This document shows positions 33,732 through 42,440 of a DNA stretch of 57,077 nt, in pieces (the first letter of the stretch is position 1; the number at the start of each line of letters is the position of its first letter). The notes under the pieces are model-generated. The model did no database searches, was not told the origin of the DNA, and worked only from the letters and a program-made list of their open reading frames with translations. This stretch comes from Syntrophaceae bacterium. Its GTDB lineage: Bacteria; Desulfobacterota; Syntrophia; Syntrophales; Smithellaceae. The position numbers were made by a program, and so were the translations under genes. The stretch is from NCBI GenBank assembly GCA_025355345.1, contig JANXZU010000087.1, positions 1-57,077 of the forward strand, in the 5' to 3' direction.

Positions 33732-34056
33732 AGGTGGAGCCACGCAATGATGGGGCGGAATCCGCTGGATGCAGGACACAAGTTTCGATACAAAAAAAGA
33801 AATACGGCATTCAATTTTTTCCATTAGAAACTTAAGGGCTTCCCCCTTGGTCTTTGTTAAAATATCCTCTTATATTTTGGGGTCAAGATTTCATTGACAT
33901 TAAAAATCGCGTATATTACTCTTCATAACACAAAAAGGAAATTCTTATAAGTGCCTGATGATTATGCTGAAGGACTAACACGATCGGAATTGCCGCCATG
34001 TCGTTGCACCTCGGCGCTACTAGGGCTTGCCATTCCCCAAAAAAGGCCGGGGGACT
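33732..34056. other. Intergenic region before the GGDEF gene
   Basis: 325 bp. A possible promoter TTGACA (33894-33899) with a poor -10 TACTCT after 17 bp lies in the second half. No gene or repeat is evident. Confidence 0.4.
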
Positions 34057-35232
34057 ATGGAAAAGATCTCTAATTTTGATAACAACAAGCGCCGCAGGGG
34101 AATCCTGACCAAATATACCATATTTGTTTTTGTTGCATACTGCATAACCCAGATTGCAACATTCATTGCCCATCTTCTTAATTTCTCCTCCGTGACTTAT
34201 TCTGAAATGCTGTTTGTTACTGCAAATAGCATGGCTGCTACAATATTCTTTTTAATCATTATCCGTCTGAAAAAAACAATCACAAACAGTTTTGCAAACT
34301 TTGCATTTTTCGGCCAGTTCGCTGTTTGGCTGGTGATGTATACCATCTGGTTTTTTACGCTCCGGGAAATGCGGGTTATGGCGCTGTTCTTCGCCCTCAT
34401 GGCTCTTGTATTTCTGCTTTCAAATTCGCGCTTTATGCAGTCGTTAGCCATAGCCATCAGCGCGACCATCCTCCAAATAGCAGGTTCATATTACGCCATA
34501 TTTCATCTTGGGCAGCGGGGTTCATTCGGACTCGAGATATTTTTCACCTTCTGCTTCCTGCCATCGGCTATATTCATCGCTTATCTTTCAGAAAATTATG
34601 CCCGTCAAAGGGGCGAACTCAAGGCGGCTAAGCGAACCGCTGAACATAACCAAGATGCCCTCCTGGTGGAAATGGAAAAGGCCAACAGAATCAATACCGA
34701 ACTTGAAAAGGCCTTAGGCGTGATTCATGAGATGGCCATCCATGACGAATTAACCGGTATATATAACCGACGTCACTTAATGGAACTGCTGGAGCTTGAG
34801 AAAAAAAGGGCGGATCGAACAGGCCAGTTGTTTTTCCTTATTATGCTGGATATTGATCATTTCAAGAAAGTCAATGATACATTGGGGCACATCGTTGGAG
34901 ACCAGGTACTCAAGGTAGTCACTAATAAGCTTCAGGATAGCTTGCGGGCAACTGATTTCTGCGGGCGCTACGGCGGTGAAGAGTTTGTGCTGGTTCTGGG
35001 ACAGACGACTAGGGAGGGGGCGCATATATGTGCCGAACGTGTGCGGCGTCTTGTTGAGTTAGCCCAATTTCCGGAATTGGGGATCGGTTTTCAGGTTACG
35101 ATATCCCTCGGAATTACAGTATATCAACTAGGGGAAGAGCTGTCAAAAACGATATCCAGAGCGGACAAAGCCCTTTACGTTGCCAAGAACGCGGGACGCA
35201 ATCGCGTTGAAACTTTAATTCATGAAGAATAG
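34057..35232 (+). CDS. Membrane diguanylate cyclase (GGDEF domain)
   Basis: 391 residues from ATG 34057 (GGGGGA upstream); a TTG at 34027 is the alternative. About six membrane helices occupy residues 20-185 (for example IFVFVAYCITQIATF, ATIFFLIIIRL and ALFFALMALVFLL). A short coiled coil follows (RGELKAAKRTAEHNQ), then a GGDEF domain at about 225-388: HDELTGIYNRRHLME, IMLDIDHFKKVND and the active loop GRYGGEEFVLVLG. An RxxD inhibitory site (RATD) precedes the loop by five residues, so the enzyme should show product inhibition by c-di-GMP. No EAL domain is present. The input signal is unknown; the membrane part is not a recognised sensor. Confidence 0.92.
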   Translation: MEKISNFDNNKRRRGILTKYTIFVFVAYCITQIATFIAHLLNFSSVTYSEMLFVTANSMAATIFFLIIIRLKKTITNSFANFAFFGQFAVWLVMYTIWFFTLREMRVMALFFALMALVFLLSNSRFMQSLAIAISATILQIAGSYYAIFHLGQRGSFGLEIFFTFCFLPSAIFIAYLSENYARQRGELKAAKRTAEHNQDALLVEMEKANRINTELEKALGVIHEMAIHDELTGIYNRRHLMELLELEKKRADRTGQLFFLIMLDIDHFKKVNDTLGHIVGDQVLKVVTNKLQDSLRATDFCGRYGGEEFVLVLGQTTREGAHICAERVRRLVELAQFPELGIGFQVTISLGITVYQLGEELSKTISRADKALYVAKNAGRNRVETLIHEE

Positions 35233-35713
35233 GAAAAATCATGCTTAATTTTTGGCAATACCAGCATGGTTAATTCATTTACAAGTGAGACATGTTCACA
35301 CTTCCCGACAGTCATTTTCATTCGTTGCCTATAGAAAGGCCACAATCCTTCCTAACTCTTTAGCTACGTGACTTGCCCGCCTTATTCGCACTCAGTGATA
35401 GTGCCGCTGCTGCTATCCCAGTATTTGCAGACATTGATGATCTTGCTCTTTTGTGTGACTATTTCGACTACGGGAAGGCCCTTCAGGTTTTAAGCTATTG
35501 ATTCATTTTTTTAGCCGTTTGCAAAATGGTCTATTCAAAAATACTCGACCAAACAGAGGATTTTAATTGAAGACAGTTTTTATCTTGACATATTAATCCG
35601 CAATCTTTAGAGTTAATGAGACTCAAGCTTCATTAGCGAAACGCATTAAAGTTTGTTAGACAAATTATCCCCAAACAGTATCGGGATTATTACAATTTTT
35701 TAAGGAGATTAGA
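35233..35713. other. Intergenic region, no gene seen
   Basis: 481 bp with stop codons in all frames and no RNA gene I can recognise. Near its right end are a candidate promoter (35585-35613) and a short dyad TAATGAGACT/AAGCTTCATTA (35614-35636) that looks like two Family B right ends placed head to head. Confidence 0.5.
35585..35613 (+). promoter_or_regulatory. Candidate promoter for the cyclophilin gene
   Basis: TTGACA (35585-35590), a 17-bp spacer and TAGAGT (35608-35613), about 100 bp upstream of the ATG at 35714. The -35 is perfect, the -10 matches four of six positions. Confidence 0.45.
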
Positions 35714-36256
35714 ATGAAAAACAAATTAATGGCAGTTATTGAAACTGAAAAAGGAACGATCCGCATACGACTTTTTGCCGAACAGGCTCCAATTACCGTA
35801 GGAAATTTTGTCAATCTGGCTAGACGCGGATATTATAATAATTTGAAGTTTCACCGCGTTATCCCTGATTTTATGATTCAGGGCGGCTGTCCCGCTGGTG
35901 ACGGACGCGGCGGTCCGGGTTATAAATTTCAAGATGAATTTGTTGCCGAACTACGCCACACAAAGCCGGGCATTCTTTCCATGGCTAATGCAGGACCGCA
36001 GACCAACGGCAGTCAGTTTTTTATAACCCATGCAGCCACACCCTGGCTTGACGGCAAACATACAGTATTTGGTGAAGTGGTCAGTGAAATTGATCAAAAT
36101 GTTGTCAACCAGATTGCCCAGGGAGATAAAATATCATCCATCCTGATCGAAGGTGAAATTGATGAACTTTTGACCAGCATCAATCCAATGATCGAAAAAT
36201 GGAATATCGTTTTGGATAAAAACTTCCCTAAGCTACCGAAGGTTCCGGAAGCCTAG
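35714..36256 (+). CDS. Cyclophilin-type peptidyl-prolyl cis-trans isomerase
   Basis: 180 residues without a signal peptide, hence cytosolic (PpiB-like). The domain runs from [20 protein letters not shown] through [20 protein letters not shown] (catalytic Arg), [20 protein letters not shown] and [14 protein letters not shown]. After the normal cyclophilin end near residue 143 there is a tail of about 35 residues ([17 protein letters not shown]). AAGGAG precedes the ATG. It accelerates proline isomerisation in protein folding. The next gene (DUF2804) follows after 35 bp, possibly in the same transcript. Confidence 0.94.
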   Translation: MKNKLMAVIETEKGTIRIRLFAEQAPITVGNFVNLARRGYYNNLKFHRVIPDFMIQGGCPAGDGRGGPGYKFQDEFVAELRHTKPGILSMANAGPQTNGSQFFITHAATPWLDGKHTVFGEVVSEIDQNVVNQIAQGDKISSILIEGEIDELLTSINPMIEKWNIVLDKNFPKLPKVPEA

Positions 36257-36291
36257 TATTAATAATTATCGATTTACCGGAGGCAGGTGTT

Positions 36292-37341
36292 GTGAGAAAA
36301 GTAGAAGTAACTCCTGAAAAAATGGTTGAGAAAGATGGATCGATTAATTTCGGCACATTTCGTTCGCCTTTCGTTAATGTGAATATTCTTGATGCACCGA
36401 TGTATTCACCATCTTGCAAAGTTCCTGTGTTCTGGAAAAACTTTCGCCTCAAAGAATGGCAGCATTTCGGAATTATCACCCCCACTCATTATTTCGGCAT
36501 GGTTATCTTTGATGCTAAATTTATGGGCGTTTCTTTTTTTTATGCTTATGACCGACTGACAAATAAGCGCATTGAGTATAGCAGACAGGGAGGGGGTAAG
36601 TCAGCGCAAGTTGCCGCGCAGGTCTATGATGATCGCTGCTCGTTTACACAAAAAGGATATAACATAAGGTTCGAAAACCAGCTTTGCTCCGGCTTCCATA
36701 GGATTATTATTGATATTGAAGGCGACAATAATTTGCCTGTCGTAAAAGGTGAGCTCAAGGTATTTGAAGATCTGGTCAAAATTGAGCCGCTTGTACAGGT
36801 TTCTCCCGTCACACCACATCGCCCATTTTATACACACAAAGCTGCCGCACCTGTGGAAGGTTCAATTATTTTGGGTGAGCAGGAGATTGTCATTGCTGGA
36901 AATAAGGCCATTGCCCTTTTAGATGAACAAAAAACGTATTACCCTTATAACAGCTTCTGGAATTGGGCAACAGCAGCCGGGTATGATGAAAGTGGTAGGC
37001 TTCTGGCCTTCAACCTCTGTAGAAATATGATCACCGATGATGAAGTATTTAATGAAAACTGTTTTTGGATTGATGGAAAGATTTATTGCCTGCCTTCCAC
37101 CCGTTTTGAGTTTGGTGAAATCATGGATCCATGGAAAGTAAACACAGAGGTTGGTAATTTAGAGCTAACATTTGTACCGGATGGTGAGAGAACACATCAA
37201 CTCAATATTGCCGGAATAATTCGATCTGATTTTCATCAGCCTTTCGGGAAATACCGGGGCTTTTTCAAAGATGATAGTGCTTGTATTTATCCTGTTGCTA
37301 ATTTTTTCGGTTTGGCTGAACATCACGTTACGCGATATTAA
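36292..37341 (+). CDS. DUF2804 family protein
   Basis: 349 residues from a GTG at 36292 (GGAGG upstream). The sequence fits DUF2804: NFGTFRSPFVNVNILDAPMY, FRLKEWQHFGIITPTHYFGM, HRPFYTHKAAAPVEGSIILG, YYPYNSFWNWATAAGYDESG and LEFVPDGER-like LTFVPDGER. The predicted fold is mostly beta, like large lipocalin-type or AttH-type barrels, which suggests binding or modification of a hydrophobic ligand; that is a guess. No signal peptide is seen. It lies between a cyclophilin and a sirtuin gene on the same strand with short gaps. Confidence 0.8.
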   Translation: MRKVEVTPEKMVEKDGSINFGTFRSPFVNVNILDAPMYSPSCKVPVFWKNFRLKEWQHFGIITPTHYFGMVIFDAKFMGVSFFYAYDRLTNKRIEYSRQGGGKSAQVAAQVYDDRCSFTQKGYNIRFENQLCSGFHRIIIDIEGDNNLPVVKGELKVFEDLVKIEPLVQVSPVTPHRPFYTHKAAAPVEGSIILGEQEIVIAGNKAIALLDEQKTYYPYNSFWNWATAAGYDESGRLLAFNLCRNMITDDEVFNENCFWIDGKIYCLPSTRFEFGEIMDPWKVNTEVGNLELTFVPDGERTHQLNIAGIIRSDFHQPFGKYRGFFKDDSACIYPVANFFGLAEHHVTRY

Positions 37342-37376
37342 ATGCCTGTAGAAAAAAAAGGAGTATCGTCAAATTG

Positions 37377-38147
37377 ATGGATACGAAGATCAGCAAAGTT
37401 GCGCAAATGATCGAAGCTGCAGGAAAAGTGGTTGTTTTTACAGGCGCTGGAGTCAGCACGGAGTCAGGCATACCTGATTTCCGCAGTCCAGGCGGTCTCT
37501 GGAGCAAATTTGATCCTGACGACTTCACCATTGACAAATTCATAAACTCCGCGCAGACGCGAAAGAAAATGTGGAAGCTCCTGCTGGAAGGCGAACTGAT
37601 GGCTGATGCCACACCCAACGCTGCGCACCTGGCCATAGCAGAACTGGAAAAGATTGGTAAGTTGAGTTGTGTAATCACTCAGAATATTGATAATCTGCAC
37701 CAGAAGGCCGGCAATGATCCATCTCTTGTTCATGAATTACATGGTAACATGCAATGGCTTGCCTGCCTGAATTGCGGACAGAAATATCCTTTGGAAAATT
37801 TAACACAAAACATCTCATCTGATAATAATATTCCTGACTGCAAGGAATGCCACGGCATTCTGAAGCCCGATGTTGTTTTTTTTGGTGAGGCATTACCTCA
37901 AAATGTATTGGCCACCGCAACTCATGAATCGCAGCAATGCGATTTGTTTATCGTCATTGGCTCTTCCCTGGTTGTTTACCCCGCCGCTTACATGCCTCTT
38001 TACGCGAAACGTGCCGGCGCCAAAGTCGTTATTATCAATCTGGGACCTACAGAACAGGATGATATCGCAGATGTGATTATTGATCATTCCGCAGGTGAGA
38101 CAATGACTAAAATCATGGAAGGAGTGAAGCGTGAAGCGCAGACATAA
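37377..38147 (+). CDS. cobB: NAD-dependent protein deacylase, sirtuin family
   Basis: 256 residues of bacterial CobB/Sir2 type. The NAD-binding loop is FTGAGVSTESGIPDFRSPGG, then TQNIDNLHQKAG, with the catalytic His in LVHELHGNMQW. A zinc ribbon with two Cys pairs follows (CLNC and CKEC), then GVVFFGEALP-like DVVFFGEALP and IGSSLVVYPAAYMP. It removes acetyl or longer acyl groups from lysine using NAD, releasing O-acyl-ADP-ribose. The start is uncertain: AAGGAG lies 10 bases from a TTG at 37374 and 13 from this ATG. A zinc HDAC-type deacylase lies only 0.8 kb downstream on the same strand. Confidence 0.94.
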   Translation: MDTKISKVAQMIEAAGKVVVFTGAGVSTESGIPDFRSPGGLWSKFDPDDFTIDKFINSAQTRKKMWKLLLEGELMADATPNAAHLAIAELEKIGKLSCVITQNIDNLHQKAGNDPSLVHELHGNMQWLACLNCGQKYPLENLTQNISSDNNIPDCKECHGILKPDVVFFGEALPQNVLATATHESQQCDLFIVIGSSLVVYPAAYMPLYAKRAGAKVVIINLGPTEQDDIADVIIDHSAGETMTKIMEGVKREAQT

Positions 38148-38199
38148 GTGACGCACGACAAGATAAGCTTCACGAGATACGAGTGACTAGGCCATTTTT

Positions 38200-38976
38200 A
38201 TGTGTTTAATTCTATTTGCGTATAATATTCACCCTAACTACAATTTAATTTTGGCCGCCAATCGTGACGAGTTCTATGAGCGACCTTCAGCTTCCGCTGA
38301 TTTCTGGGAAGATGCACCACAAGTGCTGGCCGGTAGGGATCTTCAAGAAGGCGGTACCTGGATGGGGGTTGACCGTTCCGGAAGATTTGCGGCAATTACA
38401 AATTATCGTGATCCTGCTTCCTGGAAAAATAATGCGCCTTCGCGCGGAGGGCTTGTCAGTTCTTATCTTTGCGGCAATCAAATCGCCAACGAATATTTAG
38501 ATAAAATCTCCCGACAGTCTCAACTTTATAATGGTTATAATTTGATTGTTGGAGATCGCCATGAACTATTTGCTTATTCCAATCGCGGAAAAATGCAAAA
38601 ACTAAATCCCGGAATTTATGGCCTGAGCAATCATCTGCTCAATACTCCCTGGCCGAAAGTATCACTTGGTAAAAAGCTAATGGAACCCTCTCTGGACAAG
38701 AAAGGCGCTGAATTGGAAGATTCATTATTTGCCGTGCTTGCGGATCGTAAAATCCCTGCTGACAATAAATTGCCGGACACAGGAATTGGCCTGGAATGGG
38801 AACGAGTATTGTCTTCGATATTTATTTCCAGTCCTATTTATGGCACACGTTCGTCGACAATTCTGCTTATTGGTAAAAACGGACGTGTAAAATTTGTGGA
38901 AAAAGTTTATGATGATAATCACCAAGAATGGGTAACAAGCAGTTTTTCGTTTATTAGAGAAAGGAGTGCCCAATGA
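38200..38976 (+). CDS. NRDE family protein (TANGO2-like)
   Basis: 258 residues starting MCLILFAYNIHPNYNLILAA followed by NRDEFYERPSASADFW, the N-R-D-E hallmark of this family. Other marks are VLAGRDLQEGGTWMGVDRSG, RFAAITNYRDP, SRGGLVSSYLCG and YGLSNHLLNTPWPKV. Cys2 near the N terminus suggests an N-terminal nucleophile-hydrolase-like fold. Family members are linked to TANGO2 and proposed to handle heme or acyl-CoA-related lipids, but the bacterial role is not established. It overlaps the HDAC-like gene by 4 bp (ATGA), so they are translationally coupled. Confidence 0.9.
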   Translation: MCLILFAYNIHPNYNLILAANRDEFYERPSASADFWEDAPQVLAGRDLQEGGTWMGVDRSGRFAAITNYRDPASWKNNAPSRGGLVSSYLCGNQIANEYLDKISRQSQLYNGYNLIVGDRHELFAYSNRGKMQKLNPGIYGLSNHLLNTPWPKVSLGKKLMEPSLDKKGAELEDSLFAVLADRKIPADNKLPDTGIGLEWERVLSSIFISSPIYGTRSSTILLIGKNGRVKFVEKVYDDNHQEWVTSSFSFIRERSAQ

Positions 38977-39719
38977 AAGTGGTTTATTCAGAAGAATACA
39001 AGCAGGTTTATTCATATGATCCTGCCGCAAGTCCGGGAAGGATTGAAGCCATTGAGTTTGCACTAGCAGGGAAAGTTGGTTATATCGATCCGCAAGAAGC
39101 GGATGAACAAGATATTGCCGCTGTTCATACCAACAGGCATATTGCTGAGATTAGGCGAGAAGGAGTTTATGATATCGCCTCGCTCGCGGCCGGTGGTGCC
39201 ATAAAAGCGGCGCAAATCGCCCTTACCGAACCCTGCTTTGCCGTAATTCGACCGCCCGGCCATCATGCCTCAGCGGACAGCGCTTGGGGATTTTGCTATT
39301 TTAACAATATGGCGATAGCGCTGGAAAAGCTTAAGCGCGAGCATAAAATTAAAAAGGTGTTTCTTCTGGATTTTGATCTACACATAGGCGACGGCAATGT
39401 TAATATTCTGGGTGGTAAGGGTTATGTGACTATTCTGAATCCCACAGGACAAAACCGCAACGAATATTTAAAAATTGTTCAGAACAATCTGGAGCAAACC
39501 GATGCCGATATGATTGCCGTATCGGCCGGTTTTGATTATCATGAACAGGACTGGGGTGGGTTGTTGGAAACAGAAGACTATCGTTATATGGGCAAGCTGG
39601 TGCAAAAGACTGCCCAGCGCAATAAAGGTGGCTGTTTCGGCATTTTAGAAGGCGGTTACAACCACACCGTTTTGGGAAAAAATGTCCTTGCGTTTATTGA
39701 GGGGTTGGGAGAAACTTAA
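38973..39719 (+). CDS. Histone deacetylase-family zinc hydrolase (acyl-lysine or polyamine deacylase)
   Basis: 248 residues, short for the family (usually 300 or more). The active site is intact: RPPGHHASADSAWGFCYFNN gives the His pair, DFDLHIGDGN the zinc Asp and His, and SAGFDYHEQDWGG the second zinc Asp. ILEGGYN near the C terminus carries the glycine-rich motif. HDAC-family bacterial enzymes remove acetyl or acyl groups from lysine or acetylpolyamines. It is coupled to the NRDE gene by a 4-bp overlap and follows the sirtuin closely. In acyl-CoA-degrading syntrophs such enzymes could reverse protein acylation; this is inferred. Confidence 0.9.
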   Translation: MKVVYSEEYKQVYSYDPAASPGRIEAIEFALAGKVGYIDPQEADEQDIAAVHTNRHIAEIRREGVYDIASLAAGGAIKAAQIALTEPCFAVIRPPGHHASADSAWGFCYFNNMAIALEKLKREHKIKKVFLLDFDLHIGDGNVNILGGKGYVTILNPTGQNRNEYLKIVQNNLEQTDADMIAVSAGFDYHEQDWGGLLETEDYRYMGKLVQKTAQRNKGGCFGILEGGYNHTVLGKNVLAFIEGLGET

Positions 39720-39770
39720 AAAGTTCAGTTATCAGCAGTAGAAACAAAATATAAGGAGAATACAAAGGAT

Positions 39771-41726
39771 ATGAATCGATTCAGGACAAGTGTTTTGCTT
39801 ATTTGTACCTTAGTTTTAATGGTAACAGTTAATGTAAGCAATGCCGCCCCCGGTAGCGACAGCAGGGATTTGATGATTGTTTTCACACATGATTTGCACT
39901 CTTATTTCCTGCCCCACAAGGTTTTAGATCAGGAAGGTAATCAGGTTCAGAAAGGAGGTTATGCCAAACTGGCTTATCTGATAAAAGGCGAGCAGTTATT
40001 CCAAAGGAATAAAACTATAACGGTAGATGCCGGAGATTTTTCCATGGGTACACTTTTCCACACCTCCTTTTTGCAAGAGGCATCGGAACTCAAGCTTATG
40101 GGAAAAATGGGCTATGATGTAATCACCTTAGGTAATCACGATTTTGATTTCCATGACGATGGTCTTGCTACAATGCTGCAAACAGCTAAATCGACAAACA
40201 ATCAGTTACCTGCTGTGATTGCCTCAAATATTATTTTCAGCAAAAACGATAAGGCAGATGCAAAGCTAAAGCAGGTTTTCAAGGATTATCCAGTAAAGGA
40301 GTACGTGGTCATTAAAAAAAACGGCCTCCGAGTAGGGTTATTTGGTATTATTGGTAATGATGCCAGTCACGATACACCCTACGCCAAGCCTGTCAAATTT
40401 GCCGATCCTGTTGACACGAGTAAACAAATGGTCGACATTCTCAAAAACAAAGAAAAGGTTGATTTGATTATTTGTCTCTCTCATAGCGGCACGTCACTTA
40501 CCCCAAAGAAATCGGAAGATGAAGCTTTGGCGCGGAAAGTACCTGAAATTGATATCATCATCAGTGGCCATACCCATACAATTTTGCCCAAACCAATAAT
40601 AATAGGAAAAACAATTATTGTCTCCAGTGGATGCTACGGAGAGTATTTGGGCATGTTGAAAATTAATTATTCCAAAGGAAATGATATCAAGCTGCTATCA
40701 TACGAATTAAAAAGTGTTTCGGCAGGCATTCCGGAAAATAAAATTGTAGCCGACGAAATAACTAATTACAAAAAAATAGTTGACCGTATATTTCTTGCTC
40801 CACGTCGCCTGAGTTTTGATCAGGTTATCGCAAAAGTTGATTTTAATATGGAAACGCTTTCCTCCGCTTACCAAAACCCACGCGAGATGGGCATTGGGAA
40901 CATCATTACCGATGCCTATCGCGCGGCGGTAAAAAAGGCTGAAGGTAAAAATTACGAATATATCAACCTGGCTCTGCAACCGCTGGGACTAATTAGAGAC
41001 TCATTCCAAAAAGGAAAAATAACGGTAGGTGATGTTTTTCAGGTTCTTTCTCTTGGCCTTGGTAATGACGGAGTTGCCGGTTATCCCCTGGTAGCATTTT
41101 ATATTAGTGGCAAGGAGATGAAAGATGTTCTGGAAGTTCACGCATCTGTTGCTCCACTGAGTAAAGAAGATGCCTACCTGCAAGTCTCCGGTGTAAAATT
41201 TACCTACAACCCTTATAGAGTTATGCTTGATCGGGTTACATCCGTCTCGGTTCAGGATGAAAAAGGGAATTACAAGCCGCTCGATCATTCAAAACTTTAT
41301 CGGATATGCGCGAATATTTACGCCGCGGATATGATAAAATATGTAAGCGATATCAGCTATGGCCTTTTGAGTATTAAGCCTAAAGACAAAAATGGCCGCC
41401 CTTTGCCAGATTTAAAATCGGCGATAATCTATGCTGATAAAAATTCATCCAATCCCAAACAGATCAAAGAATGGGAAGCTCTTGTCCAGTATTTACGTTC
41501 TTTTGCAGATGCAGATCGTAAGGGCATACAGAACATTCCGGATAGATACAAAGGGCAGGAAGGCCGCTATCAGGCAGAGCCTTCACTTAATCCGATAAAA
41601 ATAATTGAGAACGGTAATGCCATTACCTATGGCGGGTTGATTATAGGATTTATTTTCCTGTGCACATTGGTATTTTTGGTTTGGTGCATAGTAAGAAAAA
41701 TCAGATCAACGGGCATGGTTAAATAA
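39771..41726 (+). CDS. 5'-nucleotidase/UshA-family metallophosphatase, secreted and membrane-tethered
   Basis: 651 residues. A signal peptide (cleavage near NVSNAAPG) leads into a calcineurin-like phosphoesterase domain at about 30-310: FTHDLHSYFLP, VDAGDFSMGTLFH, TLGNHDFDFHDDG, CLSHSGTSLTPKKSED and ISGHTHTILP. A 5'-nucleotidase C-terminal domain follows at about 340-590 (NPREMGIGNIITDAYRAA, YPLVAFYISGKEMKDVLEVH). A C-terminal helix (about 617-640, GGLIIGFIFLCTLVFLVWCI) with a basic tail anchors it in the inner membrane facing the periplasm. It would release phosphate or nucleosides from nucleotides or related esters. The first metal motif reads DLH rather than the common DxHG. Confidence 0.9.
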   Translation: MNRFRTSVLLICTLVLMVTVNVSNAAPGSDSRDLMIVFTHDLHSYFLPHKVLDQEGNQVQKGGYAKLAYLIKGEQLFQRNKTITVDAGDFSMGTLFHTSFLQEASELKLMGKMGYDVITLGNHDFDFHDDGLATMLQTAKSTNNQLPAVIASNIIFSKNDKADAKLKQVFKDYPVKEYVVIKKNGLRVGLFGIIGNDASHDTPYAKPVKFADPVDTSKQMVDILKNKEKVDLIICLSHSGTSLTPKKSEDEALARKVPEIDIIISGHTHTILPKPIIIGKTIIVSSGCYGEYLGMLKINYSKGNDIKLLSYELKSVSAGIPENKIVADEITNYKKIVDRIFLAPRRLSFDQVIAKVDFNMETLSSAYQNPREMGIGNIITDAYRAAVKKAEGKNYEYINLALQPLGLIRDSFQKGKITVGDVFQVLSLGLGNDGVAGYPLVAFYISGKEMKDVLEVHASVAPLSKEDAYLQVSGVKFTYNPYRVMLDRVTSVSVQDEKGNYKPLDHSKLYRICANIYAADMIKYVSDISYGLLSIKPKDKNGRPLPDLKSAIIYADKNSSNPKQIKEWEALVQYLRSFADADRKGIQNIPDRYKGQEGRYQAEPSLNPIKIIENGNAITYGGLIIGFIFLCTLVFLVWCIVRKIRSTGMVK

Positions 41727-41983
41727 TTTAGCAAAAGAAAGGCGACAAGACGGCTCACCGCTACTAGTGCTAATTTAATTTTACAAGTACAGCCAACTAT
41801 GTCTCGTCACTTTTTACGTGTAACATCTACAAAGAGGGTAAAGCAAAGAATCCCTGAGAATGGCGAAGTGGTTGCGGTCTAGGTGCCTGAGAATATTGAC
41901 AACCGCCAACACTAAATAGCAACACCGGCTTAATTCCATGTTTGGGTAAAGAATTAAACCGCTGTTTAGATTAGATCTTTTTC

Positions 41984-42187
41984 TCAGGATTTCTTTATTG
42001 TGGAAATTTTAAAGGGTAGATACAAAGGGCAAAATCCGATCAGGCTTGTTAATATAAATACAACTGCCATAATGCCCAGAATGATTGCCGCAGTGCCTGT
42101 AATGCTGCCGTTCATATATAGAATAGCAACAACAATGGCCAACACTATTCTAATAACGCGGTCTATCGTACCCATGTTTTTTTTCAT
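41984..42187 (-). CDS. Small DUF2892-type inner membrane protein
   Basis: 67 residues: MKKNMGTIDRVIRIVLAIVV and then a second helix ending in FILTSLIGFCPLYLPFKIST. This is the DUF2892 (YgaP C-terminal-like) pattern, with two membrane helices and the conserved TSLIGFCPLY motif. DUF2892 is fused to rhodanese in YgaP and found near sulfur-transfer genes, which fits its place at the end of the DsrE2-TusE-SQR-type cluster. AAGAAAGGAGCAGCAG precedes the ATG. It follows the candidate selenoprotein gene by 39 bp. Confidence 0.88.
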   Translation of the reverse strand: MKKNMGTIDRVIRIVLAIVVAILYMNGSITGTAAIILGIMAVVFILTSLIGFCPLYLPFKISTIKKS

Positions 42188-42226
42188 CTGCTGCTCCTTT
42201 CTTTAATGCGTAAAATGTTGGAAATA

Positions 42227-42388
42227 TCAGCTGCCTTTCCGGTTGCCTTCCAGTATAGTTTTTTTCTTCTTGTCCTCAACCGGACAAGCTGGCCTCAATC
42301 ATGTAGAGACACCCAAGCGAGGCAATAGCCAGGTCTGCACAATAATCCATACGCCCAAGACCAACATTAAAATCAGCACATCATTCAT
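42227..42388 (-). CDS. Candidate small membrane selenoprotein (in-frame TGA)
   Basis: From ATG 42388, behind GAGAGGAAGG, the frame encodes a 29-residue single-helix protein (MNDVLILMLVLGVWIIVQTW then LLPRLGVST) and meets TGA at 42301-42299. The same frame then continues 23 codons (LRPACPVEDKKKKTILEGN, RKGS) to a second TGA at 42229-42227, leaving 39 bp to the next gene. If the first TGA is read as selenocysteine the product is 53 residues with U30 and a Cys five residues later on a Lys-rich tail. A hairpin placed like a bacterial SECIS follows the TGA. The 29-residue short form is the alternative, and seems secure as a gene by its ribosome site and operon position. Selenium genes are not in the window. 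Confidence 0.5.
42269..42288 (-). promoter_or_regulatory. Candidate SECIS hairpin
   Basis: In the mRNA sense CUUGUCC (42288-42282), loop GGUUGA (42281-42276) and GGACAAG (42275-42269) form a perfect 7-bp stem. It starts 10 nt after the UGA, so the apical loop begins 17 nt from it and opens with GG. Bacterial SECIS elements have a loop G in the first positions at about this distance. No bulged U is seen, unlike E. coli fdhF. Confidence 0.45.
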
Positions 42389-42440
42389 TTTTTCCTTCCT
42401 CTCTTTGCCAAGTGTCGCAAATCACCGATAATCGGCGGCA

